Origin: CAZMUD01 sp964569715
GTDB taxonomy: Bacteria > Chloroflexota > Dehalococcoidia > Dehalococcoidales > UBA2162
Assembly: GCA_964569715.1 (NCBI GenBank)
Contig: CAZMUD010000010.1
Coordinates: 1 to 27,359 of the forward strand
Direction: 5' to 3'
Length of the DNA stretch: 27,359 nt
A program made the translations under genes and the position numbers. Positions 1 to 7,519 of the stretch are shown here, piece after piece; within the stretch, counting starts at the first letter, position 1; each line of letters begins with the position of its first letter. The notes under the pieces were generated by a model. It was not told where the DNA came from and ran no database searches. It saw nothing but the letters and a program-made list of their open reading frames with translations.

Positions 1-31
1 AGTGTCTGAATTTCCTTCCACTAAAATATAT

Positions 32-64
32 AACGAAAAAGTCGCCAGTTGGTTAGTAACGACC
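32..64. repeat. 3' UTR direct repeat, copy 1
   Basis: About 33 nt nearly identical to 3871-3903: both read AACGAAAAAG, then CCAGTTGGTTAGTA, on the plus strand. Weaker similarity continues toward the upstream gene (TTTGTGG just past both stop codons). It sits at the 3' end of the efflux operon. Confidence 0.75.
36..63 (-). terminator. Putative terminator of the efflux operon
   Basis: On the minus strand a GTCG/CGAC stem encloses a 15-nt loop and is followed directly by TTTTT. It lies 33 nt past the permease stop. The stem is short (4 bp), so strength is doubtful. The loop and U-tract are shared with the hairpin at 3875-3899. Confidence 0.4.
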
Positions 65-95
65 CAGAGTATTTTTGAAAATTAGTTTGTGGCTC

Positions 96-1328
96 TTACT
101 CAGACCTCAGCGCCTCAATAGGGTTGAGGCGAGAGGCGTTCCAGGCAGGATAAAATCCAAAGAATAGGCCAATACCCACCGATACCGAAACAGCAAGGAC
201 AACGATGTCAGCACTCACCACAGTCGTCATCAGCCCCATGTTGTTCACAAAATAGGATACCAGCCAGCCTACGATAACGCCAATAATGCCGCCAGCCAGC
301 GTAAGGAAGGATGCCTCAATGAGGAATTGAATCCATATATCTCGTTCCCTGGCTCCCAACGCCTTGCGGATACCTATCTCTCTGGTTCTCTCCAGTACTG
401 ATACCAGCATTATGTTCATCACGCCTATACCTCCCACCAGCAATGAAATGGCAGCGATAGCCCCCAGAAGAAGAGTCATCGTACCTATCGTTTCCGAGAG
501 CATGGTGGATATCTCCTCCATGGAAGTAACGTTAAAGTCGTCATCCACACCGGGACCAAGCTGGTGGCGGGAGCGGAGCAGGCTGGTAATTTCATCAACG
601 ACATAGCTAGCGTGCTCCTGCTCACTTACCGTCAGCGTTATCACGCTTACCACACGCTCACCGCTGCTGGTTCGGGGCTGGGCGACCATCTGCTGTAGAG
701 CGGTCAACGGAATGAAAATGACATCATCTGGTGAGATCATCGATTCCCCCTTGCTCTCAAGAACACCAATGATACGGACAACATTACTGCCCATTCGCAC
801 CTGTTGCCCGAGGGGGTCAACACCTTCAAAGAGGGTCTCTTTCACATTGGAGCCAAGCACGGCTACCCTAGCGCCACGCTGATAATCATGCTCGGAGATG
901 AAAGCACCCCCGGTCATCTCCAATTTGTACGCCTGCTGATACTCCGGGGTTATCCCCCTGACGCTGGCACGCATATTCTGAGCACCGACGACTATCTGGA
1001 GTTGCGTTGCATAGAAGGGGGCTACTGAAGCTATATAGGGAACCTGCTCAGATATTGCCGCCGCATCTTCTAGAGTGAGGCTGGCAGCACTGCCAGCAGC
1101 CCCCGTGACTCCTCCATAGCTAGTCGCCCCGGGACGGATGAAAACAAGGTCTGAACCGAGGGTTTCAATACTGGAGATGATAGATGCCTCAGCACCTCTA
1201 CCGATGGACATCAGAGCAATCACGGCAGCGACGCCGATAACGATTCCGAGGATGGTCAAAGAGCTGCGAAGCTTGTGAGTAACCACTCCAACCCAAGCGC
1301 TGGCTAAAGGTTCAAGCCATTTCTTCAT
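96..1328 (-). CDS. MacB-type ABC transporter permease
   Basis: Inner-membrane permease of a MacB/LolE-like (FtsX-superfamily) ABC system, 410 residues, which is normal for the family. An N-terminal membrane segment (about residues 19-40) is followed by a large extracytoplasmic MacB core domain. Three membrane helices then lie at roughly 285-311, 339-359 and 371-393. The cytoplasmic loop ERTREIGIRKALGA is the hallmark FtsX coupling segment, and the protein ends in the typical NPIEALRSE. MacB-type permeases transmit ATPase motion to an extracytoplasmic adaptor and do not conduct substrate through the bilayer. The ATG overlaps the stop of the upstream ATPase gene as ATGA, with GGAGGAGAAG just upstream, so translation is probably coupled. 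Substrate cannot be read from sequence: drug, lipid or peptide export are all possible. Confidence 0.93.
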   Translation of the reverse strand: MKKWLEPLASAWVGVVTHKLRSSLTILGIVIGVAAVIALMSIGRGAEASIISSIETLGSDLVFIRPGATSYGGVTGAAGSAASLTLEDAAAISEQVPYIASVAPFYATQLQIVVGAQNMRASVRGITPEYQQAYKLEMTGGAFISEHDYQRGARVAVLGSNVKETLFEGVDPLGQQVRMGSNVVRIIGVLESKGESMISPDDVIFIPLTALQQMVAQPRTSSGERVVSVITLTVSEQEHASYVVDEITSLLRSRHQLGPGVDDDFNVTSMEEISTMLSETIGTMTLLLGAIAAISLLVGGIGVMNIMLVSVLERTREIGIRKALGARERDIWIQFLIEASFLTLAGGIIGVIVGWLVSYFVNNMGLMTTVVSADIVVLAVSVSVGIGLFFGFYPAWNASRLNPIEALRSE

Positions 1329-1993
1329 ATCTTCTCCTCCGCCACTACCTGCCCATCCTTAAAATGTATGATGCGCTGACAGCGATGAGCAATGTTTGCA
1401 TCATGGGTTACCATGACCAGAGTAATACCCTGCTCGCTATGTAAGGAGGTGAGTATAGAGATTATCTCCTCGCCGGCGCGGCTGTCCAGGTTACCGGTAG
1501 GCTCATCTGCCAGAATGAGGGGCGGGTTTTTGGCTAGAGCCCGGGCGATGGCAACCCTCTGCTGCTCTCCGCCTGAAAGTTCGGTAGGACGGTGATTAGC
1601 CCGGTCGGAAAGACCAACTCTATCCAATGCTTCCATAGCACGGCGAGAGTCACCCCCGCCAGAATATCTCAGACCAAGGTCAACATTAGCCAGCGCTGAG
1701 AGCCGGGGTAAAAGATTGAAAGTCTGGAAGACAAAGCCTACCTTTTGACCTCTGACCTGGGCCAGTTCGCCACTGCTGAGGCGGCTTACTTCTCTACCTT
1801 CCAGGTAGTAATTACCAGCAGTTGGTGTATCCAGGCAGCCAACAAGGTTGAGTATCGTCGTCTTACCCGAGCCGGAGGGGCCCATAATCGCTACCAGCTC
1901 GCCCTTCTCGATATTCAGGCTTATCCCTCTGAGCACGGTCAGCTCTCTCTTGCCCATGGGATAGACTTTGGTTATATCTTGTAACCTAATCAC
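1325..1993 (-). CDS. ABC transporter ATP-binding protein (MacB/LolD type)
   Basis: Cytoplasmic ATPase subunit of 222 residues. Visible motifs in order: Walker A GPSGSGKTT (38-46), Q-loop Gln90, signature LSGGEQQ (139-145), Walker B LILADE (159-164) and H-loop His197. The strong LSGGEQQRVAIARAL and LADEPTGNLD blocks place it in the LolD/MacB branch that partners with FtsX-type permeases. It starts at a GTG that overlaps the adaptor stop (GTGA), and its own stop overlaps the permease start, so the three genes form one tightly coupled operon. All catalytic residues are present. Confidence 0.95.
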   Translation of the reverse strand: MIRLQDITKVYPMGKRELTVLRGISLNIEKGELVAIMGPSGSGKTTILNLVGCLDTPTAGNYYLEGREVSRLSSGELAQVRGQKVGFVFQTFNLLPRLSALANVDLGLRYSGGGDSRRAMEALDRVGLSDRANHRPTELSGGEQQRVAIARALAKNPPLILADEPTGNLDSRAGEEIISILTSLHSEQGITLVMVTHDANIAHRCQRIIHFKDGQVVAEEKI

Positions 1994-3843
1994 CTCGGCC
2001 GCCCCATTCCAGGTATCATTATTCCACCCGATGAGCCTTCCTCTGTCGTCGTGGTGGTAGTTCCCTGTGAAACAACCACCTGCTCACCTTCACTGAGTCC
2101 ACTGGCCACCTCGGTATACTGCCAGTCGCCGATGCCAGTAGTTATTGAGCGCTCTTCAATGACACCATCTTTCGATACTTGAACATAAGCCGTACCACCC
2201 CCGTAAGTGATTGCCGCGTTGGGTACCAGCAGCACATCGTTTCTCTCGTCCACTATTATGCTCACGGTGACGGTTAGACCTTCTCTAAGCTGAAATTCAT
2301 CAGGTACCTGCGTCGGCATCGGTTCTGGCTGCTGCTCCAGTGCCGCCTTCCACTGATCCAGACGCTCTCTAATCTGTTCGGCCTGTTCTTGCGTAATGGT
2401 CCCTGCTTCCAAAGCTTCATCCAGTCTCTGATAAGAATCCTCCAACCCTACTCCCTGTGCCACGCCCTCCTTGATTTCGTCTGCCCGTTCTTGCGTAATG
2501 GTCCCCGCTTCCACAGCTTTATCCATTCTCTGATTAAAAGCCTCCAGCCCTGTCTGGGGCTGTTCTTGCTTACCAGATACCGCTGATGGTTCCAATGGTG
2601 TGAGTGATTTCAATTCGACCTTTACTTTATAGTTCACCACGCCCGACTGAATAGTGGCTGTCGGCGAAATGTGAGTAACTTCAGCCGGAAGGCTCAGCCC
2701 CTGCATGGCATCCACCTGCACCGTAGCTTCTCCTCCTAACCTTACCTGCAGGATATCCATCTCACTGACCATAACATCGGCTTCAAACTTATTGGGGTCG
2801 GCAATGGCCACCGCTACCGTACCCGTATATATCTCGTCACCACCCTCAACGTTGACCTCGATAACGAAACCATCGAAGGTAGCCGTAATAAGCGGACTCT
2901 TATTTCTGGCTTCATCTAATTCCTTCTGAGCATCCTCGAATGCTATTTGGGCATCCTCCAGCTTCCCCTGGGTCAGTTCGACCTGCAGCCTCTTTACTGC
3001 TACTCCCTCTAACGCCTTTTGGGCGTCCTCCAGCTGTTCTTGAGCTAGTTCGACCTTCATCCTTTGTATTTCTATCTCCTCTGCGTCAGGGTCAGATGCA
3101 GCTAATAACTTATCTAACTCGGCCTGGGCTGCCCTCAGCTTTTCCTCAGCCTCGGATACCTTTGCCTCAGCGACAGATTCAGCTAGTAACTTATCTAACT
3201 CGACCTGAGCTGTCCTCAGCTCTTCCTCAGCATCGGATAAGTTCCGGGTCCAAACCTTTATATCCCACACTGTTATAAGTTCTTGGTAGCGGTACTCTCC
3301 TGTATTGCGGTCATATATTAGTATTAGTTGGTCTCCTCGTAGTATCGATTGAGCTTCTCCCACATCGCTCTCAGCTGCCCGTACCTTTGCCCATGCCGTA
3401 AAAATCTCCTCTGGCCAGACATATTGGGCCTCCGCATCTTGCAGGGCAATTTCAGCGTTTATCAGGTTTATCTCCGCCTGAACCAAGTCGCGTTCCTCTG
3501 CTGCCAGCTGGCGCTCTAAAGTTGTTAGCTCGTCCTGCCATTCTGAGGTATCCACTCTGGCCAGCACCCGCCCTTCTTTAACAGTATCTCCCTCTTCGAC
3601 CAGAACTTCTTCAACCGTCCCTTCCGGGTAGAATAAGTCAAAAGCCAAGTCTTCGGTACGAGACAGAGCCAGATTCCCCACAGCGGCGATATCTATTATC
3701 AGGTTGCCCCGTTCTACAGTTACCACCTGATTTTCCGACAACGCTACCGAGTCTGATTCTGAAGCACAGCTTAGCGAGAGAATGCTGACCAGACATACTA
3801 CTGAGATTATTAGAGTTACCTTGAAGAGTTTCACCATATTCAC
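1990..3843 (-). CDS. Efflux periplasmic adaptor (HlyD/MacA family) with long coiled coil and inserted helical repeats
   Basis: Membrane-fusion/adaptor subunit of 617 residues, much longer than the usual 350-450. It begins with a hydrophobic signal with a lipoprotein-like Cys26 (SLSC, an imperfect lipobox). A lipoyl/barrel-sandwich half (about 40-95) with the motif EGDTVKEGRVLARVD follows. Next comes a very long coiled coil (about 95-310) with repeated AQxELDKLLA segments, the second lipoyl half (SPLITATFDGFVIEV), and a beta-barrel. Residues about 432-499 hold two copies of a helical unit containing EAGTITQE, splitting the barrel from the C-terminal VPNAAI domain. The C-terminus is Thr/Gly-rich. 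GTG is taken as start with AAAGG 5 nt upstream; an ATG two codons later is equally possible. It is the first gene of the operon, about 90 bp after the DUF5667 gene. Confidence 0.88.
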   Translation of the reverse strand: MNMVKLFKVTLIISVVCLVSILSLSCASESDSVALSENQVVTVERGNLIIDIAAVGNLALSRTEDLAFDLFYPEGTVEEVLVEEGDTVKEGRVLARVDTSEWQDELTTLERQLAAEERDLVQAEINLINAEIALQDAEAQYVWPEEIFTAWAKVRAAESDVGEAQSILRGDQLILIYDRNTGEYRYQELITVWDIKVWTRNLSDAEEELRTAQVELDKLLAESVAEAKVSEAEEKLRAAQAELDKLLAASDPDAEEIEIQRMKVELAQEQLEDAQKALEGVAVKRLQVELTQGKLEDAQIAFEDAQKELDEARNKSPLITATFDGFVIEVNVEGGDEIYTGTVAVAIADPNKFEADVMVSEMDILQVRLGGEATVQVDAMQGLSLPAEVTHISPTATIQSGVVNYKVKVELKSLTPLEPSAVSGKQEQPQTGLEAFNQRMDKAVEAGTITQERADEIKEGVAQGVGLEDSYQRLDEALEAGTITQEQAEQIRERLDQWKAALEQQPEPMPTQVPDEFQLREGLTVTVSIIVDERNDVLLVPNAAITYGGGTAYVQVSKDGVIEERSITTGIGDWQYTEVASGLSEGEQVVVSQGTTTTTTEEGSSGGIMIPGMGRPR

Positions 3844-3870
3844 CTGTGCCTTTCTATGTATTAAATATTA

Positions 3871-3903
3871 AACGAAAAAGCTACCAGTTGGTTAGTAGCA
3901 ATC
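3871..3903. repeat. 3' UTR direct repeat, copy 2
   Basis: Second copy of the repeat seen at 32-64, at the 3' end of the DUF5667 gene and directly upstream of the efflux operon. Together the two copies bracket the three efflux genes with a period of about 3.84 kb. Confidence 0.75.
3875..3899 (-). terminator. Putative terminator between the DUF5667 and efflux genes
   Basis: Minus-strand GCTAC/GTAGC stem with a 10-nt loop (TAACCAACTG) followed by TTTTT, 38 nt past the DUF5667 stop. It would separate sigma/DUF5667 transcription from the efflux operon, at least partly. The 5-bp stem is weak by usual standards. Confidence 0.45.
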
Positions 3904-3936
3904 TAAAAGACATTTTCATAAAAACTTGCTTTGTGG

Positions 3937-4812
3937 TCAGTCTAAAGACTCAAGGGCTTTCTCATAGCCAGCTTCTGAGACGGCGATAGCCCGCAGCAGG
4001 GCAGGCTTGGCCGATTCTGGGACTATTTCTAACAAAGCACTCAGACGGGCGGTGTTATTGTTAGCCTGACGCACCACAGTCGCCCTGAGTCTAGCCCGAC
4101 GGTCAACCTTAATGCGTGCCTCCTTACCACCCCCAGCCCGCTCAGGCAGTAACGGTGCTTCCCTAACCACCGGTGCTTCTTCAACTACCAGCGCTTCCTC
4201 AACTGCCGGAGCCATAGCTACACCAGCCGTTACCCCCTGAGTCGAGGCTAAAGCTGCTATCTTAGTCAGGTGAGTATTGAGGCGCCGGGCAGCACGCTCT
4301 ATTCTTTCTGGCTTATTTTTACCAGCCATGCTAGCTATCTCAAGCACCCTCTTATCTGCCAGCTTGGCGTAAAGCTCCGCCTTGCCCAGAGCGGAGGGGG
4401 TTAATACCAGCTGCACCTGTTCGGTTGCCAGCTTCACCGGATAAAGAGGCTCATCGGGCATACTGCCGCTAGCCGCAGCTACTGTGCCACTGCCAGCCAG
4501 CAAGAGGACAAGGACGATAGCCACTGCCGCTACCCACCGTGGCTGCCAGCCCCAGCTAAAGAAGGGGCGACTCCTCTTACGCTCCCTCTCCTGAAGTGCC
4601 GAGTAGAACTGGTATCTGGCTCTATCCCTGAACTCAGGGCGAGGCTGGATGGCTGACGCCTTCTTAGCATCCAGAGCCGTCTCAAGCAATGGCTCAAGCT
4701 CATCTGCGTGCTCCGGGAAGCTGCGAAGACACTGCTCCACAGTCTCGCCCTTAGCCAGCAGTCGCTCCAGGCACTCGTCTAGGACATTATCAAATTCTCT
4801 GGACTTCCTCAT
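3937..4812 (-). CDS. DUF5667 membrane protein, putative anti-sigma factor
   Basis: 291-residue protein. The N-terminal cytoplasmic segment (about 1-85) is helical and charged. One transmembrane helix at about 92-112 (WVAAVAIVLVLLLAG) precedes a DUF5667-like domain containing SMPDEPLYPVKLATEQVQL and helices rich in Lys/Arg/Ala. The last third has Val/Glu/Ala/Pro-rich stretches (VVEEAPVVREAPLLPE), probably a flexible linker, then another helical segment. DUF5667 proteins are commonly encoded beside ECF sigma factors. Overlap of its start with the sigma gene by 23 nt and the membrane topology suggest it holds the sigma factor at the membrane. No zinc-binding anti-sigma HxxxCxxC motif is evident, so the anti-sigma role is inference. 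Confidence 0.8.
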   Translation of the reverse strand: MRKSREFDNVLDECLERLLAKGETVEQCLRSFPEHADELEPLLETALDAKKASAIQPRPEFRDRARYQFYSALQERERKRSRPFFSWGWQPRWVAAVAIVLVLLLAGSGTVAAASGSMPDEPLYPVKLATEQVQLVLTPSALGKAELYAKLADKRVLEIASMAGKNKPERIERAARRLNTHLTKIAALASTQGVTAGVAMAPAVEEALVVEEAPVVREAPLLPERAGGGKEARIKVDRRARLRATVVRQANNNTARLSALLEIVPESAKPALLRAIAVSEAGYEKALESLD

Positions 4813-5347
4813 TATTTCCCGCCAATAATGTCTTGCGCAGAGCTACTATTGCGCTATGCTGCAAGGCTTTTACTGCCCCCTGGCTCTTACCCATAATTTT
4901 AGCTACCTGATTAATTGATAGCTCACCAGCAAAACGAAGAGAAATCACTTGGCGCTGTGCCTCGGTCAGTCGCCTGGTAGCTAATAGTAGCTGCTCAACA
5001 TCTAGGCTGTGCTCAGCCATCAGCTGGGGATTACTATCACTACTAACCAACGACTCATCAAGGGGGGCAGTCGCCTGCTTGCTCTTCTTTCTCAGATAGT
5101 CAACCACCTGGTTATGGGCAATACGGAATAGCCAGGCGGCAAAGGGTACCCCCTTCCACTTGAAGGAAGAAATAGACTTGAGGGCGTTAAGAAAGACTTG
5201 CTGAGTCATATCCTCCGCCTCTGTCTTGTCTCCTATTCTGAGAGCCACATAACGATAAATCTTATTGAAGTGTTCCTCGTATAACTGGGCGAAAGCCTTC
5301 TGGTCTCGCTGCTTGGCTCGCCGGACGAGGCTCTCCTCATCTTGCAC
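4790..5347 (-). CDS. ECF-type RNA polymerase sigma factor
   Basis: 185 residues with the two-domain layout of an extracytoplasmic-function sigma factor. Region 2 (about 20-87) contains DMTQQVFLNALKSI and AWLFRIAHNQVVDYLRKK, the -10 recognition and core-binding segment. Region 4 (about 120-178) contains LTEAQRQVISLRFAGELSINQVAKIMGKSQGAVKAL as a helix-turn-helix for the -35 (quoted here in overlapping parts: LTEAQRQVISLRF, then LSINQVAKIMGKSQGAVK). No extra C-terminal domain. The GTG start has a G-rich stretch about 8 nt upstream. The overlapping downstream DUF5667 gene is its probable regulator. Its target genes are unknown; the efflux operon just downstream is a plausible candidate. Confidence 0.93.
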   Translation of the reverse strand: MQDEESLVRRAKQRDQKAFAQLYEEHFNKIYRYVALRIGDKTEAEDMTQQVFLNALKSISSFKWKGVPFAAWLFRIAHNQVVDYLRKKSKQATAPLDESLVSSDSNPQLMAEHSLDVEQLLLATRRLTEAQRQVISLRFAGELSINQVAKIMGKSQGAVKALQHSAIVALRKTLLAGNNEEVQRI

Positions 5348-5432
5348 CTGACAACCCCCGTTAGCTAAACCCCAGCTTATTTCGTATCAAGCCTCGGGCT
5401 AGCCAGCAATAGCGGTGTTACCCTGTGCATAT

Positions 5433-5438
5433 AGTATA
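5433..5438 (-). promoter_or_regulatory. Candidate -10 box of the sigma/DUF5667 operon
   Basis: Minus-strand TATACT about 85 nt before the sigma start. No convincing -35 at 16-18 nt was found, so this is a weak call. Confidence 0.3.
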
Positions 5439-5500
5439 ACGAAGGAAACGACAAAAAGATAGCTTCTCCAAGCCAAGTCAGTAAATTTAAACATAGTATG

Positions 5501-5527
5501 TTGATGATAAATGGAATGTGTTACAAT
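5501..5527 (+). promoter_or_regulatory. Promoter of the RimI-like gene
   Basis: TTGATG (5501-5506) and an extended -10 TGTTACAAT (-10 box TACAAT at 5522-5527) with a 15-nt spacer. Transcription would start near 5534, giving a short leader that holds the AAGGGG ribosome-binding site at 5551-5556. Confidence 0.5.
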
Positions 5528-5564
5528 AACTCAAAAATCAAACTTTCTTTAAGGGGATGAAAAC

Positions 5565-6242
5565 TTGCCTTACTATGTGCGTCCGATGCGTAAGGAAGAC
5601 GTTACTCAGGTCACTGAGATTGACCGTGAAGCCTTTCCCAACCAATGGCCACCGCCTAACTATCATCACGAACTGCGAAATCGGTTAGCCCACTATATCG
5701 TGGCCTGCGATGAAGAGAAAACTGTTGATACGCCCGAAGTGCAAGCTCCCTCAAATGAGGACTTGACCGGGCTGGCCTCCAGATTGAGGCGGTTGTTTAG
5801 CCGCAACCGTCTTTCCAGCAATGAACTACCCCCACCAGACAGACATTACATTATCGGTTTTGCTGGCTTCTGGGTTATGGCTGATGAAGCTCACATCACC
5901 AGCATCGCAGCGTGGGAAGCCTATCGCCGGCAGGGGATAGGAGAGACGTTACTCATATCCCTTATCAACCTGGCTCTAGAACTAAATGCCCGCCTCATTA
6001 CTCTGGAGGTTCGCTCCTCCAACACTGCTGCCCAGAGTCTCTATGCCAAGTATGGCTTCACCCAGGTAGGCACGCGCCGAGGTTACTACACTGATAGAGG
6101 TTACCACATTGATAATAGAGAAGACGCCGTATTGATGTCCACCCAAGATATTACCTCAGCCGCATTTCAGGCACAACTTGAGCAGCTAAAGCAAGTTCAC
6201 TCCAGAAAATGGGGAACAGCCTTCTTTCAAACTGCCCTGTAA
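5565..6242 (+). CDS. GNAT acetyltransferase, RimI-like (ribosomal-protein S18-alanine type)
   Basis: 225 residues. The N-terminal YYVRPMRKEDVTQVTEIDREAF block and the acetyl-CoA pyrophosphate loop RRQGIG (121-126) identify a GNAT fold. LEVRSSNTAAQSLYAKYGF is the typical RimI C-terminal signature (parts LEVRSSNTAA and YAKYGFTQVG). RimI acetylates the N-terminal amine of ribosomal protein S18, but paralogues modify other proteins, so the substrate is uncertain. Residues about 52-93 are a low-complexity, Pro/Ser/Arg-rich insertion between beta strands that makes the protein longer than the usual ~150. The start is TTG at 5565 with AAGGGG 8 nt upstream; no ATG gives the complete first strand. It is a single gene with its own promoter. 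Confidence 0.85.
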   Translation: MPYYVRPMRKEDVTQVTEIDREAFPNQWPPPNYHHELRNRLAHYIVACDEEKTVDTPEVQAPSNEDLTGLASRLRRLFSRNRLSSNELPPPDRHYIIGFAGFWVMADEAHITSIAAWEAYRRQGIGETLLISLINLALELNARLITLEVRSSNTAAQSLYAKYGFTQVGTRRGYYTDRGYHIDNREDAVLMSTQDITSAAFQAQLEQLKQVHSRKWGTAFFQTAL

Positions 6243-6344
6243 CTACCCAGCTCAGCCAGGCAATCAATAACTCTGAGTATAGATAAAAAGACCCCGGCTC
6301 TTCTGACCAGGTTAATAATCCACTAACAAAGGTAGGGAAAGTCT

Positions 6345-6836
6345 TCACCTTCTCGAGCCAAACAAAGCATCAAATATACCAGGGTATTGCGGAGGAGGCT
6401 CTTTTGTCCCTGTCTCTGACAGAAGCCATTCCTCGAGTCCCTGCTCGCTCTTGGTCAGTGGCTCCCTTAGCTTGTCCATATTGAGATTCATCATGTAGCT
6501 AGTGGACTTATACTTTCTAGCCGCCTCTATCTGCTGGTTAAAATCTTCGGCCATCGTAAAAGCATCAGATAGGACAACCTGTAACGGCTGGTCTAGAAAA
6601 TCAAGCTTGGTCTTATTCCTCTGCCAGCTAGCTGTCTCAAACTTTTTGGTCTGCAAGCGGAAGCGAAAGGCTTCGGCAAGACTGAGATTCATTCTTACTT
6701 CAGACAGCAGGCTCTGGGCAATTTCCTGTTGCGTTACCTCCGGTTTGCGCCTTCGCCTGAGGAAAAACTGAAAGAATATAAACGCAATCGCCATCACGAT
6801 AATCGGAAGATTTTCCCCTATATCGCCAAAATCCAT
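6345..6836 (-). CDS. Small membrane-anchored protein of unknown function
   Basis: 163 residues, not recognised as a named family. One transmembrane helix near the N-terminus (about 9-25, LPIIVMAIAFIFFQFF) is followed by a basic RRRRKP stop-transfer motif and a soluble, mostly helical cytoplasmic domain. ATG start with AAGGAG 6 nt upstream. The C-terminus is Pro-rich (KEPPPQYPGIF). It lies downstream of the truncated tautomerase on the same strand, with an 85-nt gap, so it may or may not share a transcript. Confidence 0.72.
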   Translation of the reverse strand: MDFGDIGENLPIIVMAIAFIFFQFFLRRRRKPEVTQQEIAQSLLSEVRMNLSLAEAFRFRLQTKKFETASWQRNKTKLDFLDQPLQVVLSDAFTMAEDFNQQIEAARKYKSTSYMMNLNMDKLREPLTKSEQGLEEWLLSETGTKEPPPQYPGIFDALFGSRR

Positions 6837-6921
6837 AAGTTACTCCTTCCCCTAGCTCTAAGGTTTAACTACACCCTACTAACCATACCATATCTCTAGG
6901 GGTGCTTATCAACTCTGTGAA

Positions 6922-7089
6922 TCACTCCGAAGCAAGTTTCCCCCCAGTTGCCCAGTTGTGCTTGGGGTTATCCTTGATGATAATAGTGACATGCTCTGGA
7001 GAGATACCGAGCTTTGCTGTCATCACCGAAGTTATACCCTCCACGAGCTTCTTCTTCTGTTCGATGGTGCGTCCTTCCCACATTTCAAC
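6922..7089 (-). CDS. 4-oxalocrotonate tautomerase family protein, N-terminus lost in assembly gap
   Basis: The visible 55 C-terminal residues read VEMWEGRTIEQKKKLVEGIT, then TSVMTAKLGISPEHVTIII and end DNPKHNWATGGKLASE. This is the characteristic 4-OT fold: the xMxEGRTxEQKxxLV helix and the NWxxGGxLxSE tail. 4-OT enzymes are about 60-70 residues and use an N-terminal proline as catalytic base; Pro1 and the first strand lie inside the N gap and cannot be checked. Family members isomerise unsaturated keto acids, and many small ones have unknown substrates. The gene is incomplete only because of the assembly. Confidence 0.82.
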   Translation of the reverse strand, partial: VEMWEGRTIEQKKKLVEGITSVMTAKLGISPEHVTIIIKDNPKHNWATGGKLASE

Positions 7090-7189
7090 NNNNNNNNNNN
7101 NNNNNNNNNNNNNNNNNNNNNNNNNNNNNNNNNNNNNNNNNNNNNNNNNNNNNNNNNNNNNNNNNNNNNNNNNNNNNNNNNNNNNNNNN
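7090..7189. other. Assembly gap (100 N)
   Basis: Exactly 100 unknown bases, the conventional placeholder for a scaffold join of unknown true length. It truncates the tautomerase on the left and a membrane peptide on the right. Any reading frame bridging it is artificial. Confidence 0.99.
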
Positions 7190-7291
7190 AAAGACAATGG
7201 CAAGCACGCCCATTATTATCGTTGGGATAAGCATTTGTCGGAACCCCCTTCTTCTAATCACACTTTCGTCTCGCATTCTGTTTCTCACCAC
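7190..7291 (-). CDS. N-terminal fragment of a small membrane protein, cut by the assembly gap
   Basis: Only about 34 residues are visible before the gap. A charged segment rich in Arg is followed by the hydrophobic run MLIPTIIMGVLAIVF. Two starts are possible: GTG at 7291, or ATG at 7234, which has AAGGGGG 9 nt upstream and would place the membrane helix at the very N-terminus. I favour the ATG at 7234. Function unknown; it may be the first gene of a minus-strand run that includes the tautomerase. Confidence 0.4.
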
Positions 7292-7382
7292 GTGTTTATT
7301 TCCGGTCGGTTTGCTGTCTGCTTATCATAATTATGAAGAGCAACACTGTCAATGTAGCTACAAGGAGATTATTTGGTAACCT

Positions 7383-7516
7383 ATCCCCTGTATCCCCTTC
7401 CCCTTGATAAAGGGGAGGGGAAGATTTTGAAAAGAGGAGCTGGCGCCCCTCTTAAACACCCCACATTATTAACCCAGAGCAAGGAGAGTTAAAGAGAGGC
7501 AAAGCCTCTCTTATAT
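7383..7516. repeat. Palindromic intergenic repeat cluster A
   Basis: Contains a G/C-rich stem CCCCTTCCCCTT/AAGGGGAGGGG (7394-7420), an AAGAGG..C/GCCCCTCTT stem (7432-7453) and a perfect AAGAGAGGC/GCCTCTCTT stem (7492-7512) preceded by GGAGAGTTA. These are the two building blocks of the family also seen at 8168, 19866, 22512, 26880 and 27209. The first half is in reverse orientation. Confidence 0.85.
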
Positions 7517-7519
7517 AAC

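Noticed and set aside
6902..7379. Plus- and minus-strand frames running through the N gap
   Set aside because: They exist only because N codons contain no stops. The true content is the truncated tautomerase and a membrane-protein fragment.
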